This document shows positions 43,120-50,918 of a stretch of 50,918 nt of DNA, piece by piece. The notes under the pieces were generated by a model that was not told the origin of the DNA, did not search any database, and saw only the letters and a program-made list of their open reading frames with translations. The DNA is taken from contig WRCH01000007.1 of NCBI GenBank assembly GCA_009784115.1, positions 1 through 50,918 of the forward strand, written 5' to 3'. The stretch is from Chitinispirillia bacterium (GTDB lineage: Bacteria > Fibrobacterota > Chitinivibrionia > Chitinivibrionales > Chitinispirillaceae). A program made the position numbers and the translations under genes. The first letter of the stretch is position 1. Each line of letters opens with the position of its first letter.

Positions 43120-43228
43120 ATTTTTATAGCTCCGTTTTTGGATTTTAAGAAGACACATTTTAAATAATATATATATTCGTGGATTTGGATGGTAAGAATT
43201 TATTTAAAAAAATGTAATGCGCAATACT

Positions 43229-43342
43229 TTTTTGGAGTACGTTCCAAAAACTTCACAATCCCGTATAGTTTTTGGCGTACAATCCAAAAAGTCTGCAATA
43301 TCGTATAGTTTTGGGAGTACGCTCCAAAAACTATGCGAAAAA
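43229..43342. promoter_or_regulatory. Triple palindrome array, 40-base period
   Basis: Three palindromic units of the form TTTTTGG-A/C-GTAC-NN-TCCAAAAA have GTAC cores at 43237, 43277 and 43317, exactly 40 bases apart. The 18-base spacers are also alike (both contain CNAT then C/TCGTATAG). The array lies about 110 bases upstream of the GH8 start and 190 upstream of the GH5-like start. This looks like a regulator binding array for the divergent cellulase genes. The remaining intergenic sequence (43120-43228, 43343-43429) is AT-rich without other motifs. Confidence 0.65.
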
Positions 43343-43429
43343 CTGCGTCTTTGCGTTGTAAATCATGGGAAATAGTGATTTAAGGAACCATTAAGATTAT
43401 AGAAGTTTTTTATTCATTTACGATTATTG

Positions 43430-43457
43430 TTGACATGCGGCTTTCTATATATAATAT
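43430..43457 (+). promoter_or_regulatory. Sigma-70-type promoter candidate for GH5-like gene
   Basis: TTGACA at 43430-43435 is a perfect -35 box. A TAATAT at 43452-43457 (16-base spacing) or the overlapping TATAAT at 43450-43455 (14) could be the -10. The GH5-like ATG is about 75 bases downstream. Confidence 0.45.
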
Positions 43458-43532
43458 TGTATAGTTAGGGGTGTTGTACCTATTTTCACGATTTGATATC
43501 AAAATATAAACATTTAATACTGGAGGATGAGT

Positions 43533-45518
43533 ATGTTAAGAAAGGTGAAAGCAGTATCGGCGATGATCGCCGCGGCAGGTATGGCAATTTGTGTTATGGC
43601 GCAGAGTCCGCCGCCGCAGGATACGCAGGATTCCGCGGAAGGCACCAGGCTCACCGTCAACGGCAAGTCGCTTTTTGCGTCGGGGATGAATGTTGCCTGG
43701 GTTAGCGGTAACTCTTTTGGCAATGATGTAGGAGACGTGGCGCTTGACGCGTTTGCGTTTCGCAGTCATGTACAAGCCGTCAGAAAAGCCGGCGGCAACT
43801 CTTTGAGATGGTGGCTGCATACCGACTTTTCAAACTGTCCAAAGATTAACGATCAGGGCGTGGTCAGCGGTATCGGTTCACAGACTGTCAATAACATAAA
43901 AACCGCGCTTGACATCGCTTATGAAAATGGCGTTGCGCTGATACTCTGTCTCTTCTCGTTTGATATGCTCGTGCCCGGTGACGGCGGTAAGGGTACCAGC
44001 TATTATCCGAACTATACATTAGAGGGCAATCACAGGTTCTTATCCGGCCCTGCTTCAAACGCTAACCTCGACTCCTACTTCGAAAACGCGCTCCGCCCAA
44101 TATTGGCTGGTGTTGGCAACCATCCGGCCATCATGGCATGGGAAGTTTTTAACGAAGCGGAGGGAATGCTTGCGGCTGAAAACTGGAGCCACGTCATGCG
44201 TAAAATAAGTTTTGAAGATATTCTTAGAGTCACCAACAGAGTCGCCGGTGAAGTGCGCCGCGGTTCGAAGAAGATGGTCTCCACAGGAATTAAAGAGGCA
44301 AGTTACTTGCGGGCAGGCAATTCAAGAGGTCAGTACAGCACAGCTAATTTGATAGCCGCCGGCGGCGATGATGACGGATGGCTTGATTTTTACATGGTAC
44401 ACTACTATCCGCAGTGGCAGGGAACGACCGGTTCGCCGTTTCACAATCCCGCGTCACACTGGGGCGCCGACAGACCTATCGTTATCGCTGAATTTCCCGG
44501 CAGAGATTGGGGCCCGGGAACAGCTTACAGAGAAGTTTTGGTGAATGATCCGGGTACGCCTGCCGATGCTGTTCAGAGAGCAGATGAAGCTGCAATGACA
44601 GTAACTCAGGCTTTTCAATACGCTTTCCAAAACGGCTACGCCGGCGCGTTGAGCTGGGCGCTCACAGACCCGTCTTTCGGCAGAATTGAGGAGACCGGGC
44701 CCGCGATGAAATGGCTGTATGATAACCACAAGGACGCCGTTCTGATAAAAGAAGTTACCATTGAAGATCTGACCGGCGACTTGGTCATGAAACTTACTGC
44801 AAATAGTCTCCCTGTGCTGTCGGCTGACTGGGCTGAACTTGGAACCAATTTCGAAGGCAACGGCAGCAATTTTTCCGGTTCAACAAATATCACTTTCGAT
44901 ATATTTGTACAAGCTGGAAGCGGCAGCAATTTAGATATCAACGTAGTTATGAAGGTAGGCCGCGACTGGGACTGGACTCAGATACAGACACTAAAATTAG
45001 CCGATTACACGCCGGGTCAGTGGGTCACAGTAACGGTGCCCATCGGAACATCCGTCAGCCTCTCACAGGTAAGATCTCTGTTGTTCCAGTACGGTTCGAC
45101 CGGTACGCCGTTTACAGGGACTATCTTCTTTGACAATGTCAGAATCGGCACTAATTTGATATCTGATTTTGACGACGCCAAAGCGTGGGGCTTAATGGCA
45201 ACTTCCGCCAGCGCGGTGGATATCGTTACCCGCGCAAGTGTGGGCGGTACCTCTGTTATCGGTCAAGGTAAATTTTCATCAGCTTCCGCGCTTCGCGCTC
45301 CAACCGCTTTGGTGAGAGGCAAAACCTTAAGAGTAACTTCTCCTGATAATTCTGATCTGCGGATAAAGATGATAAATGTTCAGGGTAGAACAGTAAGAAC
45401 TTTTAAGGCAAAAGGCAGTGCCGACTTCTCGCTGAAAAAAGTCCCCGCGGGCCGTTACATTGTAGAGATTAAAAAAGCGGGCAATAAGGTAAGTACAACT
45501 TCTGTTACTGTAAAATAA
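43533..45518 (+). CDS. Secreted clan GH-A glycoside hydrolase (GH5-like, probable beta-mannanase) with CBM-like module
   Basis: A 661-residue enzyme. ATG 43533 is preferred because GGAGG then lies at proper distance (an ATG at 43527 abuts it) and the resulting start matches the GH26 neighbour. The signal peptide ends near VMA-Q. The TIM barrel (about residues 35-400) has the acid/base Glu208 in MAWEVFNEAEG, MVHYYPQW, and the nucleophile Glu320 in IVIAEFPGRDWG. A jelly-roll binding module at about 415-545 (TNITFDIFVQAGSGSNLDIN to GTIFFDNVRIG) resembles CBM11-type domains. The final 75 residues are a sorting tail. It probably cuts mannan or glucan in the plant cell wall. Confidence 0.85.
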   Translation: MLRKVKAVSAMIAAAGMAICVMAQSPPPQDTQDSAEGTRLTVNGKSLFASGMNVAWVSGNSFGNDVGDVALDAFAFRSHVQAVRKAGGNSLRWWLHTDFSNCPKINDQGVVSGIGSQTVNNIKTALDIAYENGVALILCLFSFDMLVPGDGGKGTSYYPNYTLEGNHRFLSGPASNANLDSYFENALRPILAGVGNHPAIMAWEVFNEAEGMLAAENWSHVMRKISFEDILRVTNRVAGEVRRGSKKMVSTGIKEASYLRAGNSRGQYSTANLIAAGGDDDGWLDFYMVHYYPQWQGTTGSPFHNPASHWGADRPIVIAEFPGRDWGPGTAYREVLVNDPGTPADAVQRADEAAMTVTQAFQYAFQNGYAGALSWALTDPSFGRIEETGPAMKWLYDNHKDAVLIKEVTIEDLTGDLVMKLTANSLPVLSADWAELGTNFEGNGSNFSGSTNITFDIFVQAGSGSNLDINVVMKVGRDWDWTQIQTLKLADYTPGQWVTVTVPIGTSVSLSQVRSLLFQYGSTGTPFTGTIFFDNVRIGTNLISDFDDAKAWGLMATSASAVDIVTRASVGGTSVIGQGKFSSASALRAPTALVRGKTLRVTSPDNSDLRIKMINVQGRTVRTFKAKGSADFSLKKVPAGRYIVEIKKAGNKVSTTSVTVK

Positions 45519-45566
45519 TGTCATAAAAACGCAGGAGAATCACTCCTGCATTTTCCCGCACTTTCC

Positions 45567-45614
45567 GCACCCCTTTAGGGGTGCAAGCATGCGGCCCCGG
45601 GTTTTAACCCGGGG
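45567..45614 (+). repeat. Two-hairpin intergenic element, copy D
   Basis: GCACCCCTTTAGGGGTGC at 45567-45584, linker AAGCATGCGG, then CCCCGGGTTTTAACCCGGGG at 45595-45614. Both palindromes are perfect. It lies between the GH5-like and GH26 genes and may partly end or protect the first transcript. Confidence 0.65.
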
Positions 45615-45679
45615 ATAGGGATGGATTGAAATCGCTGGGATGGAATCAATAAATTAATTGTATTCAAGGAGGCGCGGGT

Positions 45680-47497
45680 ATGTTAAGTAAATTGAAAGCA
45701 GTCCCGGCGATAATCGCCGCGGCCGGTATGGTGATTTGCGTGTATGGTCAATCTGTACGCTATCAGGCTCAGAGCGCCGCGTTAAGCAACGGCGCTGTCG
45801 TTCGTACGCACGCTTCCGCCACCGGCGGGTCTTACGTACGAATGGAGGACGGCAACATCACATTTACTGTCAACGCGCCGTCAGCCGGATTCTACGCGAT
45901 TGAGGCGCGCTATTCCAATACTTACGGCGGTCCCAAGACTCAGTACTTATACATCAACAACAGCCGTGAATCGGAGATCCCTTTCCCGTCTACCGGCACC
46001 GTAGAACCTACTTTCGCGGTACTCTTGATTGCGGGTAAAGTGAATTTGAGGGCTGGCAGCAATACCGTTGCGATAAGGAACTACTGGGGTTGGGTGGATA
46101 TTGATTACATAGACGTCACCCCTTTTGCAGAGACCCCGTTTAATCTAAAAACCACGCTTGTGAATCCTAACGCAACTGTTCCGGCGCAGAAGATGTTTCA
46201 ATTCCTGCGCGAGCAGTTCGGGAAAAGAATTATCAGCGGTATTATGACGGATTATGGATTGGGGACATCAAGCACCATAGAAACAACGCCCGTAATGGCG
46301 CATGTCAAGAACGCGTCCGGCAAATTTCCAGCGCACGTGGGTTTTGATTTTTTCCACGGTACAGGTCAGACATGGGCAAGGGGCAACTGGTTTGATCAAT
46401 ACAACGATGCTACTATTAGAATGGCTATAGAGCTGTATGAAAGAGGCGGCTTTCCGACTTTTTGCTGGCACTGGAAAGATCCGATGCACCAAGGACAGGG
46501 AACCGGTTCTGCTCTGGATCAACTGTTTTATGTTAGAAGCACCGGTTATCCAAACGGTACGCTGTTTGATTTGAGAACCGCGTTTACAAATAGCACTTAT
46601 GATCATTGGAATACAAGCGGTGAAGTTTACAGGGCCCTTATAAGAGATATAGACATGGTCTCCGATTATCTGAAGCAGCTTCAAGACGCCGGTGTTCCAA
46701 TACTTTGGCGTCCGCTGCACGAAGCCGCGGGCGGCTGGTTTTGGTGGGGCCGCGACAGAGTTGCCAAACCCTGTGCACAGCTTTGGCGCCTCATGTACGA
46801 CCGGATGGTTAATCACCACGGCCTCAACAACCTTATTTGGATTTGGACTACGGAACAGTCCGGCCCCGACAAAAACGACGGCGGGTGGTATCCCGGCGAC
46901 AGCTATGTAGACATCATAGGCGTTGACATATACGTTGCGCGCAATAATTACTCCGCGCTAAGCAGTCGTTTTGAGGCTATCAAGAACATGTTCGGTACAG
47001 ACAAGATTATCGCACTCTCCGAAAACGGCTCTATCCCACACCCCGACAGCCTCATAGCAACAGGCGCGGCGTGGTCATGGTGGAAGACGTGGAACGGCGA
47101 ATTTATGACACAGCACAATACAACCGCTCACTGGAACACCGTCATGAATCATCCATATGTAATAACGCTCGAAGATATGCCGGGATTATTGGGCGGCAGC
47201 TGGGCGAATTACAGACTTAATACGACATCTGTATTTAATGATGGCGTTAAGACAGTTTCGGGTTCGGCAGTACGCGCTCCGCAAGCCTTGGCAAGAGGCA
47301 AAACATTAAGAGTAACGTCTTTTGACAATTCTGATTTACGAATAAGAATGGTAAACGTTCAGGGAAGAACAGTAAAGAGTTTTAGTACAAAAGGAAGCGC
47401 CGACTTTTCGCTGAAAAATGTTCCCGCGGGCCGTTATGTTGTTGAGATTAAAAAATCAGGCAAGAGGGTAAGCGCAAGTTCGGTTATTGTGAAATAA
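45680..47497 (+). CDS. Secreted GH26 beta-mannanase with CBM35-like domain
   Basis: A 605-residue enzyme with an AAGGAGG RBS. The signal peptide (residues 1-23) is nearly the same as in the GH5-like neighbour. Residues about 26-147 are a CBM35-like domain (VRYQAQSAALSNGAVV, YVRMEDGNITFTVNAPSAG, then WGWVDIDYIDV). The GH26 barrel follows (about 155-510), with the acid/base Glu348 in LWRPLHEAAGGWFWWGRD and the nucleophile Glu448 in IIALSENGSIP; FCWHWKDP is also typical. It cleaves beta-1,4-mannan backbones. The last 75 residues are a sorting tail closely similar to that of the GH5-like enzyme. Confidence 0.93.
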   Translation: MLSKLKAVPAIIAAAGMVICVYGQSVRYQAQSAALSNGAVVRTHASATGGSYVRMEDGNITFTVNAPSAGFYAIEARYSNTYGGPKTQYLYINNSRESEIPFPSTGTVEPTFAVLLIAGKVNLRAGSNTVAIRNYWGWVDIDYIDVTPFAETPFNLKTTLVNPNATVPAQKMFQFLREQFGKRIISGIMTDYGLGTSSTIETTPVMAHVKNASGKFPAHVGFDFFHGTGQTWARGNWFDQYNDATIRMAIELYERGGFPTFCWHWKDPMHQGQGTGSALDQLFYVRSTGYPNGTLFDLRTAFTNSTYDHWNTSGEVYRALIRDIDMVSDYLKQLQDAGVPILWRPLHEAAGGWFWWGRDRVAKPCAQLWRLMYDRMVNHHGLNNLIWIWTTEQSGPDKNDGGWYPGDSYVDIIGVDIYVARNNYSALSSRFEAIKNMFGTDKIIALSENGSIPHPDSLIATGAAWSWWKTWNGEFMTQHNTTAHWNTVMNHPYVITLEDMPGLLGGSWANYRLNTTSVFNDGVKTVSGSAVRAPQALARGKTLRVTSFDNSDLRIRMVNVQGRTVKSFSTKGSADFSLKNVPAGRYVVEIKKSGKRVSASSVIVK

Positions 47498-47529
47498 CAT
47501 TAAATTGAATTTTGTACAAAGGAGAAAAA

Positions 47530-49734
47530 ATGTTAGGGAAAAAAATTGCAGTATGCGTAGCGGTTCTCTGTTCGCTATGTTTTGCTCAGAGCAACTTGTC
47601 GGATAACATTGTAATCGATCAATTCGGTTACCGTCCAAACGCGCAGAAAACCGCTGTCGTCAGAAATCCAAAATTAGGTGATGACGCAACTGCGTCATTT
47701 GCGCCGGGGGATGTTTACCGCGTTGTAAATGAAGGGAACGGAGCAACGGCGTTTGAGGGCGCGCCTGTGCATAAGTTTGCTCTTGATTCAGCTTCAGGGG
47801 ATGAGGTTTGGTGGTTTGACTTTTCGGAAGTCAATACCCCCGGACGTTATCATGTATTAGATGTTTCAAATAACGTGCGCTCTTTTTCATTTTCAATTGC
47901 CGAGGATGTTTATAACGATGTACTAAAGCACGCGGTGCGCATGTTCTATTATCAACGCGCCGGTTTTGCCAAGGTGCAGCCTTATGCAGAGGCGTCGTGG
48001 GTTGATGGGGCGAGTCATCTCCAAGACTCAAGCAGCCGTTTGTTTTCGGATCCTAATAATGCCGCTTTAGCGCGTGACTTGCGCGGGGGCTGGTACGACG
48101 CGGGGGACTACAACAAGTATACCGCGTGGGCAGCCAGCTATATTGAGACTATGCTGCTTGCTTATCTCGAAAGACCCGAGGCGTTTACAGATGATTATAA
48201 TATCCCCGAATCAGGAAACGGTATCCCCGATATTATTGACGAAGCGAAATGGGGGATGGACTGGCTGCTTAGAATGCAAAATCCTGACGGCTCGGTATTG
48301 AGCATTGTGGGATACGGAGCGCAGGGCGCTTCGCCTCCGTCTCAAGACAGAACCCCAAGCCGCTACGGGCCGCCTAATACAATCGCGACTATCTCCGCGG
48401 CGAAAGCGTACGCACTTGGAGCTATGGTTTTTTCTCGATTTGAGCAAACAGCTTCTTACGCGGGTGAATTGAGAACCGCGGCGCTCAAGGCTTATGACTG
48501 GGCGGTGGCACATCCCGATTCCATATTTCACAACAACGTAGCCTCAAACAATTCTCAGGGACTTGGTGCGGGAAATCAGGAACCGGGGCCTGACGGTCAG
48601 CACGACATTCGTCCCAAATTAGTCGCGCGCATGCAGGCGGCCATGTATCTTTATGAGCTGACCGGCGACGCATCTTATCTCTCCGTCTTCGAAGCCAATA
48701 ACGCGTACAGAACGCTCCCGCTTTACAGATGGGGACACATGGATATGTATCGTTTTGACAATCACACTATGTATATGTGGTATCTCAATTTGGACGGCGG
48801 AAGCGCCACGGTTAAATCAGATGTGAGATCACAGCTAATCACCGCTTTTCAGCCAAGATATGGCCGGATGATAGACTCATGCGCCTACCGTGCTAAAATG
48901 GAGGGGTATGTATGGGGTTCAAATCAGCATGTCGGCAATAATGGAACGACGTTTTGGCTCTTTGCAAAAAATGATTTTGAACCGCAGCACAGTGCGAGAT
49001 ACATGGAAACGGCGGAAAATTATCTGCACTATTTACACGGGGTGAATCCTTTAAATTTAGTCTTCTTGAGCAACATGAACAACTATGGAGCATCAAGAAG
49101 TTTAAACGAGATCTTTCACAGCTGGTTTGATCACGGCACTCCGTGGGACAATGCGCAAACGTCAACTCACGGCCCCGCGCCCGCCTTTTTGGCCGGCGGG
49201 CCTAACGCGCAGTTTCGGTGGGACGGCTGTTGTCCTGCCAGCTGCGGTGAAGGGCCGGGTTGGAGCAATAATACGAGATGTTTTGCTGAGGAACTTCCGG
49301 TAAATCAGCCCCCAATGAAGATGTACAAGGATTTTAATACAGGCTGGCCTCTGAACTCGTGGGAAGTCACGGAGCCTATGGGCGCTTATCAATTGACATA
49401 TATCCGTCTGCTTTCCAAATTCGTGCAGCCCAAGGGTTCGCCGTTACCAAATCCAGTATCGGTGCGTAACAGTGTAAGCGCGCCCAAAGCTGCCGCTTAC
49501 TCACTCTCCGTGCGCTCTAAGCGCGGCGTATTAGAACTTCGCCTAAAGGGGATAAACGCTCAATCTGTAGAACTGTTCAACTTGCGCGGAGTGAAGATTG
49601 CGGCTCTTAACAAACAGACGCTTGCGGAGGGGAATCACCGTTTCTCAACCAAAGGTTTTGCCAAGCAAATGGCAATTGTAAGGGTGAAACTTGATGACAA
49701 CAGGGTAAAGACGATACCTGTCAGGATTGAGTAA
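47530..49734 (+). CDS. Secreted GH9 endoglucanase
   Basis: A 734-residue enzyme from ATG 47530 (AAAGGAG upstream). The signal peptide is cleaved near CFA-Q (residue 20). Residues about 24-125 are the CelD-type N-terminal Ig-like domain (IVIDQFGYRPNAQKTAVV). The GH9 (alpha/alpha)6 barrel has GGWYDAGDYNKY with the catalytic aspartates at about 190 and 193, YNIPESGNGIPDIIDEAKWG, YLHYLHGVNPLNLVFLSN, and near its end NSWEVTEPMGAYQLTYIRLL with the likely acid Glu. The final 70 residues form a tail of a different subtype from the GH5-like and GH26 tails. It cuts cellulose. A glycosyltransferase remnant starts seven bases downstream. Confidence 0.93.
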   Translation: MLGKKIAVCVAVLCSLCFAQSNLSDNIVIDQFGYRPNAQKTAVVRNPKLGDDATASFAPGDVYRVVNEGNGATAFEGAPVHKFALDSASGDEVWWFDFSEVNTPGRYHVLDVSNNVRSFSFSIAEDVYNDVLKHAVRMFYYQRAGFAKVQPYAEASWVDGASHLQDSSSRLFSDPNNAALARDLRGGWYDAGDYNKYTAWAASYIETMLLAYLERPEAFTDDYNIPESGNGIPDIIDEAKWGMDWLLRMQNPDGSVLSIVGYGAQGASPPSQDRTPSRYGPPNTIATISAAKAYALGAMVFSRFEQTASYAGELRTAALKAYDWAVAHPDSIFHNNVASNNSQGLGAGNQEPGPDGQHDIRPKLVARMQAAMYLYELTGDASYLSVFEANNAYRTLPLYRWGHMDMYRFDNHTMYMWYLNLDGGSATVKSDVRSQLITAFQPRYGRMIDSCAYRAKMEGYVWGSNQHVGNNGTTFWLFAKNDFEPQHSARYMETAENYLHYLHGVNPLNLVFLSNMNNYGASRSLNEIFHSWFDHGTPWDNAQTSTHGPAPAFLAGGPNAQFRWDGCCPASCGEGPGWSNNTRCFAEELPVNQPPMKMYKDFNTGWPLNSWEVTEPMGAYQLTYIRLLSKFVQPKGSPLPNPVSVRNSVSAPKAAAYSLSVRSKRGVLELRLKGINAQSVELFNLRGVKIAALNKQTLAEGNHRFSTKGFAKQMAIVRVKLDDNRVKTIPVRIE

Positions 49735-49741
49735 GGAGATT

Positions 49742-50001
49742 ATGAAGATAGCCTGCGTGTCCCCGGGAACCGGGGGCGCGTTTTACTGTGAAAATTGTAT
49801 TAGGGATAACGCGCTAAACTTTCCGAATGGCTGATCAATCAGAAGCCGGATGACGGCGGATTTACAGAGGTGGTGGAGGAGACCGGATGCGGTATTTTAT
49901 ATTCACCAAATACACCCCAAGCTCTTGGTGATGCTTTGGAAAAAATATTGAGTGATAAAGACAAATTTAAATTAATGGCGCAGGCAAGGCCGAGGGGGTG
50001 A
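49742..50001 (+). pseudogene. GT4 glycosyltransferase with internal deletion
   Basis: A good RBS (AAGGAGA) and ATG lead into MKIACVSPGTGGAFYCENCI then RDNAL, the start of a GT4-type glycosyltransferase, and the frame stops at 49834. From 49819 the neighbouring frame reads SEWLINQKPDDGGFTEVVEE, TGCGILYSPNTPQALGDALE and KILSDKDKFKLMAQA, which is the nucleotide-binding end of the same family (EVVEETGCGILY). About 300 central codons are missing. A second frame change near 49985 may lead into YEFISFVNVAKVLAIF, a plausible native C-terminus up to about 50056. Confidence 0.7.
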
Positions 50002-50101
50002 AAAATATGAATTCATTTCTTTTGTAAATGTCGCCAAGGTTTTGGCCATTTTTAAAAATAGTGTCATTTTTAAAGAGCATTCAAACATGAGGAGACTTAT
50101 T

Positions 50102-50662
50102 ATGAGCAATATTCTCAAAAATGATGATATTGAAAATATTATTGTCACAATCCGCGACGAACGTGTTATTTTAGACAGCGACGTAGCTGCCGCCTATGAT
50201 GTAGAAACAAGAGAAATCAATCAGGCTGTTAAAAATAATGCTGATAAATTCCCTGATGGATATGTTATTACATTAGATTCAAATGAGCTGGAATCTTTAA
50301 GATCAAAAAATTTGATCTTAAAGAGCGGAAGAGGTCAACATACCAAATACCTGCCTAAAGCCTTTACAGAAAAAGGGCTTTATATGCTCGCAACTGTTCT
50401 AAAAAGTCCAAAAGCAACTGAAACGACAATTGCGATAGTCGAAACTTTCGCAAAAATACGAAAATTAGCACACACTATCGGTGAATTGTCGAAAAAGCCC
50501 GAGAAAGAAAAACAAAACTCTCTCATGCAAAAAAGCGGAGAAATCATTGCCGATGTTTTAGGCGATGGACTGGATATTTCAGATACTGAAACGGATATAG
50601 AAATTAATTTCGCAGTGGTGAAATTTAAACATAAAGTGCGCAGAAAAAATAACAAAAATTGA
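50102..50662 (+). CDS. ORF6N-domain protein
   Basis: A 186-residue protein from ATG 50102 (GAGGAG upstream; earlier in-frame ATGs lack an RBS). Residues about 8-95 are the ORF6N/KilA-N-like DNA-binding module: IVTIRDERVILDSDVAAAYD, EINQAVKNNADKFPDGYVIT, LPKAFTEKGLYMLATVLKSP. The C-terminal part is helical and basic at its end (KHKVRRKNNKN). Such proteins are common in phages, plasmids and mobile islands as antirepressor-like regulators. It lies between 18-base direct repeats (49983 and 50691), which suggests accessory origin. Confidence 0.85.
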   Translation: MSNILKNDDIENIIVTIRDERVILDSDVAAAYDVETREINQAVKNNADKFPDGYVITLDSNELESLRSKNLILKSGRGQHTKYLPKAFTEKGLYMLATVLKSPKATETTIAIVETFAKIRKLAHTIGELSKKPEKEKQNSLMQKSGEIIADVLGDGLDISDTETDIEINFAVVKFKHKVRRKNNKN

Positions 50663-50672
50663 CATGTGGGAA

Positions 50673-50703
50673 CTTCGGCCTTGAGGTGGGGGCAAGGCCG
50701 AGG
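50673..50703 (+). terminator. Hairpin after ORF6N gene
   Basis: TCGGCCTTG (50675-50683) pairs with CAAGGCCGA (50693-50701) and the stem extends by two further pairs, with a nine-base G-rich loop. It begins ten bases after the stop. Its 3' half belongs to the 18-base direct repeat GGCAAGGCCGAGGGGGTG (50691-50708) that also occurs at 49983-50000. Confidence 0.5.
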
Positions 50704-50776
50704 GGGTGGGGGGTGAGAATTTGTGACAGCGTTTTCATACCGTTGTTGAAATTTTTTGAGTTAATAACGAAAAAAA

Positions 50777-50806
50777 TTGACTTTATATGCGTATAATGCG
50801 TATACT
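50777..50806 (+). promoter_or_regulatory. Promoter with tandem operator-like repeats
   Basis: TTGACT (50777-50782), an 18-base spacer, and TATACT (50801-50806). Two direct copies of ATGCGTATA (50787-50795 and 50796-50804) overlap the spacer and -10 box, followed by ATACATATAATAGG. This is as expected for autorepression by a RelB/DinJ-type antitoxin. Confidence 0.5.
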
Positions 50807-50860
50807 ATACATATAATAGGCATATTATTTGTTTTTATCTCACTAAAAAAGGAGAACCGT

Positions 50861-50918
50861 ATGTCCCATGTAAGTATGAATATTAGAATGGACAGCGACA
50901 TAAAAAAACGAGCGCAAA
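50861..50918 (+). CDS. RelB/DinJ-family antitoxin, 5' part only
   Basis: The gene runs off the window. GGAG lies eight bases before the ATG. The 19 visible residues (MSHVSMNIRMDSDIKKRAQ) match the DinJ/RelB N-terminus, whose S-x-N-I-R-M-D strand forms the ribbon-helix-helix DNA-binding dimer. A RelE/YafQ-type toxin would be expected next. The promoter-overlapping repeats fit autoregulation. Confidence 0.75.
   Translation, partial: MSHVSMNIRMDSDIKKRAQ

Noticed and set aside
43229-43342. Short CRISPR-like array
   Set aside because: Only three units; the 'spacers' are 18 bases and similar to each other, the repeat is a palindrome whose central bases vary, and no cas gene is nearby.
46268-46819. 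Antisense ORF of 183 codons inside GH26
   Set aside because: Shadow of the GH26 coding frame with no RBS.

Overview
The window reads as a chromosomal contig of a flagellated, plant-fibre-degrading member of the Fibrobacterota. The strongest taxonomic clue is a lipoprotein with the Fibrobacter succinogenes major paralogous domain (19513-20274). Supporting clues are a set of secreted carbohydrate-active enzymes (PL11, GH8, a clan GH-A/GH5-like enzyme, GH26, GH9) that mostly end in short beta-rich 'sorting-type' C-terminal tails like those of type IX secretion cargo. Motility is suggested by a FlgM-like protein behind a perfect sigma-28 promoter, a FliK-like hook-length protein and a FlhG/MinD-like ATPase. 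Together these fit a gut relative of Fibrobacter that kept flagella; that placement is inference.

Layout. 1-2.6 kb: FlgM-like protein, NFU scaffold, DUF116 and DUF2007-like proteins. 2.6-4.1 kb: AT-richer accessory patch with a HEPN/MNT nucleotidyltransferase pair, small ORFs and a decayed deacetylase-like tail. 4.1-10.7 kb: a membrane-anchored beta-propeller, then a minus-strand run with a COG0523 GTPase, aquaglyceroporin, ribH-ribBA-ribE and purU. 10.8-16.2 kb: ssb, a CNNM/CBS membrane protein, a membrane coiled-coil protein and the FliK-like gene. 16.4-20.3 kb: PL11 rhamnogalacturonan lyase and the Fibrobacter paralogous lipoprotein. 20.5-27.8 kb: serS, tsaE, an EF-hand protein and a methyltransferase behind divergent sigma-28-like and sigma-54-like promoters, a DTW protein and a CAP-domain protein. 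27.9-31.4 kb: phosphosugar mutase, exported protein and MlaE permease. 31.4-36.1 kb: gene remnants, a GLUG-repeat surface protein and an outer-membrane barrel. 36.1-40.7 kb: FlhG-like ATPase, rfbD, rfbB, scpA and ridA. 41.3-49.7 kb: cellulose/mannan cluster (GH8 divergent from GH5-like, GH26, GH9). 49.7-50.9 kb: a collapsed glycosyltransferase, an ORF6N protein and the start of a RelB/DinJ antitoxin.

What stands out is mostly non-coding: (i) three 22-bp palindromes at an exact 40-bp period between GH8 and GH5; (ii) interleaved inverted repeats just after the GH8 stop that fit an H-type pseudoknot; (iii) at least five copies of a two-hairpin intergenic element; (iv) a large nested stem in the rib leader, where no FMN riboswitch is visible; (v) AT-core palindromes shared by two distant loci. 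In addition, two genes (an MBL-fold hydrolase and a GT4 glycosyltransferase) keep their beginnings and ends but have lost the middle, either by real deletion or by assembly collapse. No tRNA, rRNA, insertion sequence or CRISPR array was recognised.
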